Shown piece by piece: positions 7,802 through 11,188 of a DNA stretch of 11,188 nt (position 1 is its first letter; the number at the start of each line of letters is the position of its first letter). Made by a program: the position numbers and the translations under genes. The stretch covers positions 1 to 11,188 of the forward strand of contig JAKAVI010000410.1 of assembly GCA_021817355.1 (NCBI GenBank). The letters are read 5' to 3'. The notes beneath the pieces were generated by a model. That model was not told where the DNA came from, ran no database searches, and worked only from the letters and a program-made list of their open reading frames with translations. The DNA comes from Pseudomonadota bacterium (GTDB lineage Bacteria; Pseudomonadota; Alphaproteobacteria; Micropepsales; Micropepsaceae).

Positions 7802-8473
7802 TTAGTGCGCCCTTGGGGTGGCGGTTTGGGCTGATGCCGGATTCTCGCTCAGACGCTGCGTGAGTTCTTCGAGGTGGTGGGTAAGAACAGGCACGCTGCC
7901 ATGGTGCTGATCGAGGAAGGAGGAGAACTGATCGCGTTCTTCGATTGCAAGCCAGACGCCAACCACACCGACGTCAATGACCTTGAAGCCGTCGCCTCTG
8001 GGGACAAGACGAAAATCGACCTGGATGGGTTTGGTGTCACCGCCGGGCTGGACGAGGGTGGTCTCGACGATGAAGTCCCCCGGGGCCCGCTGAACGCCTC
8101 CTGTCACCTTGAGGCTCTGACCGGAAAAGGCGGTAAGGCGGGCCTCGTAGATGGCAATCGCATAATTCTTGAAGGCGGTGATGAAATCGTTGACCTCTGC
8201 GGGGCTCGCCTGGCGCCGGCCGGCACCCAGGGTGAAAATGGCGGTGCGGCGGATGTCGGAGAGCCCGATGAGGAAGCTGCGGAACTCCTCACGGCGCTGG
8301 GCCTGGGTCAGGCTTTTATCGGAAAGAATGCCGAGACCGCGGTCGATATTGGACTGGACGAAGTGCTCGGCCTCAGCCGTCGTGGCGGCGCGGGCGGAGG
8401 CCGGCAGGAAGGCGCCGGCAAGGCTCAGCATCAAGGCAAAGACTGCAAGGCGAAAGGGGGAAGAGTGGGTCAT
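7802..8473 (-). CDS. MlaC-type periplasmic phospholipid-binding protein
   Basis: This 223-aa protein belongs to the MlaC/Ttg2D family, periplasmic carriers that move phospholipids between the outer-membrane MlaA complex and the inner-membrane MlaFEDB ABC transporter. Residues 1-29 are a Sec signal peptide ending SARA. The mature part shows the family layout: an amphipathic helical start (AEHFVQSNIDRGLGIL), the FRSFL...DIRRTAIFTLG segment, a F(I)xAFKNYAIAIYEARL segment, then beta-strand stretches ending VDFRLVPRGDGFKVIDVGVVGVWLAIEERDQFSSFL. AAGGAC lies 5 nt before the ATG. No mlaA, mlaD, mlaE or mlaF is adjacent, so it is a stand-alone copy here; a hopanoid-linked relative (HpnM type) is an alternative. 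It faces the ArsR-methyltransferase gene across 215 bp of shared upstream DNA. Confidence 0.85.
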   Translation of the reverse strand: MTHSSPFRLAVFALMLSLAGAFLPASARAATTAEAEHFVQSNIDRGLGILSDKSLTQAQRREEFRSFLIGLSDIRRTAIFTLGAGRRQASPAEVNDFITAFKNYAIAIYEARLTAFSGQSLKVTGGVQRAPGDFIVETTLVQPGGDTKPIQVDFRLVPRGDGFKVIDVGVVGVWLAIEERDQFSSFLDQHHGSVPVLTHHLEELTQRLSENPASAQTATPRAH

Positions 8474-8611
8474 GACAAGTCCTTAGCGGGGGGTGGCCGT
8501 CGAACGCGGGGGGTGACCGCTTCCATCCCAAGCTATCGCATGACTGATGGCAAGTTGATGGCGGAATAAAATTTGCCGCAAACAATGTCGGCCCAATCCG
8601 CAATATCACTT

Positions 8612-8647
8612 GCATATAGACATAAAGATATATTTATATCCATATGC
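8612..8647. promoter_or_regulatory. AT-rich 36-bp imperfect palindrome, probable operator of the ArsR-type regulator
   Basis: The two 18-bp half-sites, centred between 8629 and 8630, match at 15 of 18 positions. The outer GCATAT...ATATGC and inner ATAAA...TTTAT arms are exact. It is a sharp AT-rich island in otherwise GC-rich DNA, sits 41 bp before the regulator ATG and overlaps its probable -35. ArsR-family dimers bind palindromes of this kind, so autoregulation of the operon is inferred. It could also affect the divergent mlaC-like gene. Confidence 0.65.
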
Positions 8648-8660
8648 GAAACAGGATAAT
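8633..8660 (+). promoter_or_regulatory. Probable promoter of the regulator-metF-metH operon
   Basis: GATAAT at 8655-8660 matches the -10 consensus at five of six positions. TTTATA at 8633-8638 is an acceptable -35 (four of six) with a 16-bp spacer. The -35 lies inside the 36-bp palindrome and the -10 inside the 15-bp palindrome, so a bound repressor would block RNA polymerase. Initiation would fall near 8667, about 22 nt before the ATG. Confidence 0.5.
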
Positions 8661-8665
8661 CCTGT
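8651..8665. promoter_or_regulatory. Perfect 15-bp palindrome over the -10 region
   Basis: ACAGGAT-A-ATCCTGT has 7-bp arms that match exactly around a single central base. It overlaps the candidate -10 box and starts 3 bp after the larger palindrome. It may be a second operator or a site for another regulator. Confidence 0.55.
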
Positions 8666-8688
8666 GATGGCGAGGGACGAGCCAGGAT

Positions 8689-9675
8689 ATGGACCAGCTT
8701 CTGACCATGTTGCGAGCGGCCGGTGACGGCACACGGCTGCGCCTGCTCATTCTTCTGAGCGAGGCTGAGCTGACGGTGAGCGAACTCACCCAGATCCTGG
8801 GCCAGAGCCAGCCACGGGTATCGCGCCATCTGAAGCTGCTGTGTGATGGCGGGCTGATCGAACGCTTCAAGGAGGGCAGCTGGGTCTTCTACCGCGCGGC
8901 GGATACTGGCCCTGGCACCGACTTCGCCCGCGGGCTCCTCGCACTCGCCGACCGGCAGGAAGGGGTGGCGCTTGCCGATGGTCGCCGGCTTGGGGAGGTG
9001 CGCAAGGCGCGCGCTGAAGTGGCAGCCGCATTTTTTGCCGCCAACGCGGCCCAGTGGGAGAGGCTGCGCTCGCTCCACGCACCCGAAAAGGATGTCGAAG
9101 CGGCCATTGTGCGCGTGATCAAGGCAGCCCCCCTCAGCACACTCCTCGATGCAGGCACCGGTACCGGGCGCATGCTCGAACTTTTGGCTCCCTTCATTGA
9201 ACGCGGTGTCGGCGTCGATGTCAGCGCCGAGATGCTGGCGATCGCCCGCGACCGGCTGGCGCGGGCAGCCATTCACCATTGCCAGGTCCGCCTCGCTGAT
9301 ATTTTCCATTTGCCGTTTGCAGCTGATGCCCCAAGCTTTGATGCCGTCCTGTTTCATCAGGTCTTGCACTATCTCGATGATCCTCAGGCCGCGATCATCG
9401 ATGCCGCGCGTGTACTGCGCCCCGGCGGGCGCATTCTGGTGGCGGATTTCGCGCCACATTCACTTGAATTCCTGCGTACCGAGCTTGCCCATCGCCGGCT
9501 GGGCTTCTCCGACGCTGAGGTCTTGGGCTGGTTTCGCGCGGCGGGTCTCAGTCCGCTGTCGACCGAGGCCATCGCGCCGGCCATCGCCGCAAGCCACGAT
9601 ACGCTGACCGTCAAGATCTGGGTCGGCGGCCGCAACGCAGAGCACCTCAATCTCACACAGAAAGATGCGGCATGA
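8689..9675 (+). CDS. ArsR-type winged-helix regulator fused to a SAM-dependent methyltransferase domain (SahR-like)
   Basis: This is a 328-aa fusion. Residues about 5-75 are an ArsR-type winged helix: LRAAGDGTRLRLLILL, then a helix-turn-helix with recognition helix near 39-51 (SQPRVSRHLKLL), then the wing (LIERFKEGSWVFYRA). The ELCVCDL-type metal-binding helix of ArsR/SmtB sensors is absent, so metal sensing is unlikely. Residues about 145-260 form a class I methyltransferase Rossmann fold with motif I LLDAGTGTGRML (152-163), GVDVSAEML, DIFHLPF, FDAVLFHQVLHYL and RVLRPGGRILVADF. It overlaps metF by 4 bp, so the two are translationally coupled. ArsR-family SahR regulators are known in Proteobacteria to control SAM-cycle genes in response to S-adenosylhomocysteine. 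This position supports that role by inference, with the methyltransferase fold as ligand sensor. An active methyltransferase is the alternative. Confidence 0.88.
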   Translation: MDQLLTMLRAAGDGTRLRLLILLSEAELTVSELTQILGQSQPRVSRHLKLLCDGGLIERFKEGSWVFYRAADTGPGTDFARGLLALADRQEGVALADGRRLGEVRKARAEVAAAFFAANAAQWERLRSLHAPEKDVEAAIVRVIKAAPLSTLLDAGTGTGRMLELLAPFIERGVGVDVSAEMLAIARDRLARAAIHHCQVRLADIFHLPFAADAPSFDAVLFHQVLHYLDDPQAAIIDAARVLRPGGRILVADFAPHSLEFLRTELAHRRLGFSDAEVLGWFRAAGLSPLSTEAIAPAIAASHDTLTVKIWVGGRNAEHLNLTQKDAA

Positions 9676-10574
9676 GCCTGAAGCGTCTGGTCCGACTTGA
9701 GCCTGCAATCCGCGTGTCCTTCGAATTCTTCCCGCCCAAGACCGAGGACATGGAAGTTCAGCTGTGGCAGGCCATCCGCAGACTGGCGCCCCTGGCGCCC
9801 AGTTTTGTCTCGGTGACCTATGGTGCCGGTGGTTCCACCCGTGACCGCACTCATGCCACCGTCAAGCGCATCATCGAGGAAACCTGCCTTCTTCCGGCGG
9901 CCCATCTGACCTGCGTTGGTGCCTCAAGAGCCCAGATCGATGATATCGTGCGCGCCTACTGGCAGGTGGGCGTACGCCACATCGTGGCGCTGCGCGGAGA
10001 TATGCCCGACGCCGGAGCCCCCTACCAGCCCCATCCTGACGGCTATCTTTCAACCGCCGAACTCGTGCGCGGCATCCGCGCCATTGCGCCCTTTGAAGTC
10101 TCGGTCTCCGCCTATCCGGAACGTCATCCCGAATCGCCAAGCTTTGCCCACGACCTTGCACTGCTCAAGGCCAAGGCCGATGCCGGTGCGAGCCGGGCGC
10201 TCACCCAGTTCTGCTTTTCTACCGAAGCCATGGCCCGCTTCCGTGACGAGGCGGCGCGCCAGAACATTGCCATGACGATCGTACCAGGGCTCATTCCCAC
10301 CACCAACATCAAGGGGATCGCGCGCATGGCGGTGCGTTCTGGCGCGCAGGTTCCGGACTGGTTGCTGCGCCTCTACGACGGCCTTGATCATGACCTCGAA
10401 ACCCGCCGGCTGATCGCCGCCAATGTTCTGGTCGAACAGGTCGAGGAGCTTTCGGCCGAAGGCTTTGAACAGTTTCACTTCTATACACTCAATCAAGCCG
10501 ATCTCACCTACGCCGCCTGTCGCATCCTCGGCCTTGGGGTGAGCAAGACGGAACCCGAAAAGGACCTCACATGA
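9672..10574 (+). CDS. metF: 5,10-Methylenetetrahydrofolate reductase
   Basis: MetF is a cytosolic FAD enzyme that reduces 5,10-methylene-THF to 5-methyl-THF, the methyl donor for methionine synthase. The 300-aa length is close to E. coli MetF (296). Family motifs run in order: [10 protein letters not shown], whose Glu18 corresponds to catalytic Glu28 of E. coli; [13 protein letters not shown] (about 48-60); [42 protein letters not shown]; and the C-terminal [20 protein letters not shown]. The start ATG overlaps the upstream regulator's stop in ATGA, and its own stop overlaps the metH start in the same way. It therefore sits in the middle of a tightly coupled operon whose product feeds the next gene's enzyme. 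Confidence 0.97.
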   Translation: MSLKRLVRLEPAIRVSFEFFPPKTEDMEVQLWQAIRRLAPLAPSFVSVTYGAGGSTRDRTHATVKRIIEETCLLPAAHLTCVGASRAQIDDIVRAYWQVGVRHIVALRGDMPDAGAPYQPHPDGYLSTAELVRGIRAIAPFEVSVSAYPERHPESPSFAHDLALLKAKADAGASRALTQFCFSTEAMARFRDEAARQNIAMTIVPGLIPTTNIKGIARMAVRSGAQVPDWLLRLYDGLDHDLETRRLIAANVLVEQVEELSAEGFEQFHFYTLNQADLTYAACRILGLGVSKTEPEKDLT

Positions 10575-11188
10575 ACCGCGCTGATCGCATCTCTTGGATA
10601 AAAGCTGAGGCGAAGGAGCGTATCCTTGTGCTGGACGGCTCCTGGGGCGTGATGATCCAAGGTTACAAGCTTGCCGAAGAGGATTTTCGTGGCAGCCGCT
10701 TTGCCAACCACAGCCATGACCTCAAGGGCAACAACGACCTTCTGACGCTGACCCGTCCGGACATCATTGAAGATATCGGCACTGCCTATCTGGAAGCCGG
10801 CGTCGACATACTGGAGACCAATACCTTCAACGCCACGAGCATCAGCCAGGCCGATTACGGACTGAAGGATGTGGTGCGCGAACTCAACCGCGAAGGCGCC
10901 CGTCTTGCCCGCAAGGTCTGCGATGCCCATACGACGGCGACGTGGCCCCGCCTGGTGGCCGGCGTCCTCGGCCCTACCAACCGCACGGCCTCGCTGTCGC
11001 CGGACGTCAACGATCCGGGGTTTCGCAATGTCACCTTTGATGAACTCGGTGCCACTTATCTTGACGCCACGCTGGGGCTCATCGAGGGCGGCGCCGATCT
11101 CATCATGATCGAGACGGTGTTTGATACCCTGAACGCCAAGGCCGCGATTTTTGCCGTGAAGGAGGCCTTCGAACAAAGTGGCGTCGAG
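10571..11188 (+). CDS. metH: Methionine synthase MetH, homocysteine-binding domain (5' part, cut by window edge)
   Basis: The frame is open from the ATG at 10571 to the edge (206 codons, translated by hand). It is the N-terminal homocysteine S-methyltransferase domain of cobalamin-dependent methionine synthase, which moves the methyl group of 5-methyl-THF through B12 to homocysteine. Recognised segments are [23 protein letters not shown] (about 20-42; E. coli-type proteins read DGAMGTMIQ), [70 protein letters not shown] and [20 protein letters not shown]. The zinc-binding cysteines lie further downstream, outside the window. Many alphaproteobacteria split MetH so that this domain is its own protein of about 350 aa; the window cannot show which form this is. 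It overlaps metF by 4 bp. Confidence 0.93.
   Translation, partial: MNRADRISWIKAEAKERILVLDGSWGVMIQGYKLAEEDFRGSRFANHSHDLKGNNDLLTLTRPDIIEDIGTAYLEAGVDILETNTFNATSISQADYGLKDVVRELNREGARLARKVCDAHTTATWPRLVAGVLGPTNRTASLSPDVNDPGFRNVTFDELGATYLDATLGLIEGGADLIMIETVFDTLNAKAAIFAVKEAFEQSGVE

Noticed and set aside
7457..7805. Short frames on both strands between the VC0807-type and mlaC-like genes
   Set aside because: Low-complexity Arg/Gly/Pro-rich products without ribosome sites; the region is better explained as a convergent 3' intergenic spacer with a hairpin.
8533..9459. Minus-strand open frame (308 codons) opposite the ArsR-methyltransferase gene
   Set aside because: The sense strand carries clear winged-helix and methyltransferase motifs; the antisense product has none and would read through the operator region.

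Overview
The window is high-GC DNA with ordinary, compact, operon-style bacterial gene packing. The gene content (bifunctional FadB-type enzyme, EttA, MlaC, a fused ArsR-methyltransferase next to metF and metH) fits an alphaproteobacterium. I cannot name the genus from sequence alone. No tRNA, rRNA, insertion sequence, integrase, CRISPR array or phage gene is visible, so this looks like core chromosome rather than a mobile island.

Left block (1-3277, minus strand): a probable fatty-acid oxidation operon, read right to left. It starts with a glyoxalase II-like metallo-beta-lactamase hydrolase (TTG start at 3277), then a bifunctional enoyl-CoA hydratase/3-hydroxyacyl-CoA dehydrogenase, then a thiolase that runs off the left edge. 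The hydratase/dehydrogenase and thiolase carry out the last three steps of beta-oxidation. A GC-rich hairpin lies between their genes.

Middle block (3492-6248, plus strand): a divergently oriented exported protein that looks like an outer-membrane beta-barrel, similar in style to the C-terminal barrel of S8-protease autotransporters but without any protease domain. It is followed by ettA, an ABC-F translation factor. After ettA there is about 610 bp without a convincing gene, containing hairpins but no recognisable RNA family.

Right-centre (6858-8473): a six-helix VC0807-type inner-membrane protein on the plus strand converges on a stand-alone mlaC-like gene for a periplasmic phospholipid carrier. 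A strong 15-bp-arm hairpin separates their ends.

Right block (8612-11188, plus strand): the most informative part. An AT-rich 36-bp imperfect palindrome and a perfect 15-bp palindrome precede a gene fusing an ArsR-type winged helix to a SAM-dependent methyltransferase fold. It is followed, with 4-bp ATGA overlaps at each junction, by metF and the start of metH. This has the layout of an autoregulated methionine/SAM-cycle operon, with the regulator probably sensing SAH or SAM (SahR-like). It is the best candidate here for a regulatory system worth testing. I see no clear evidence of a wholly new defence or mobile system.
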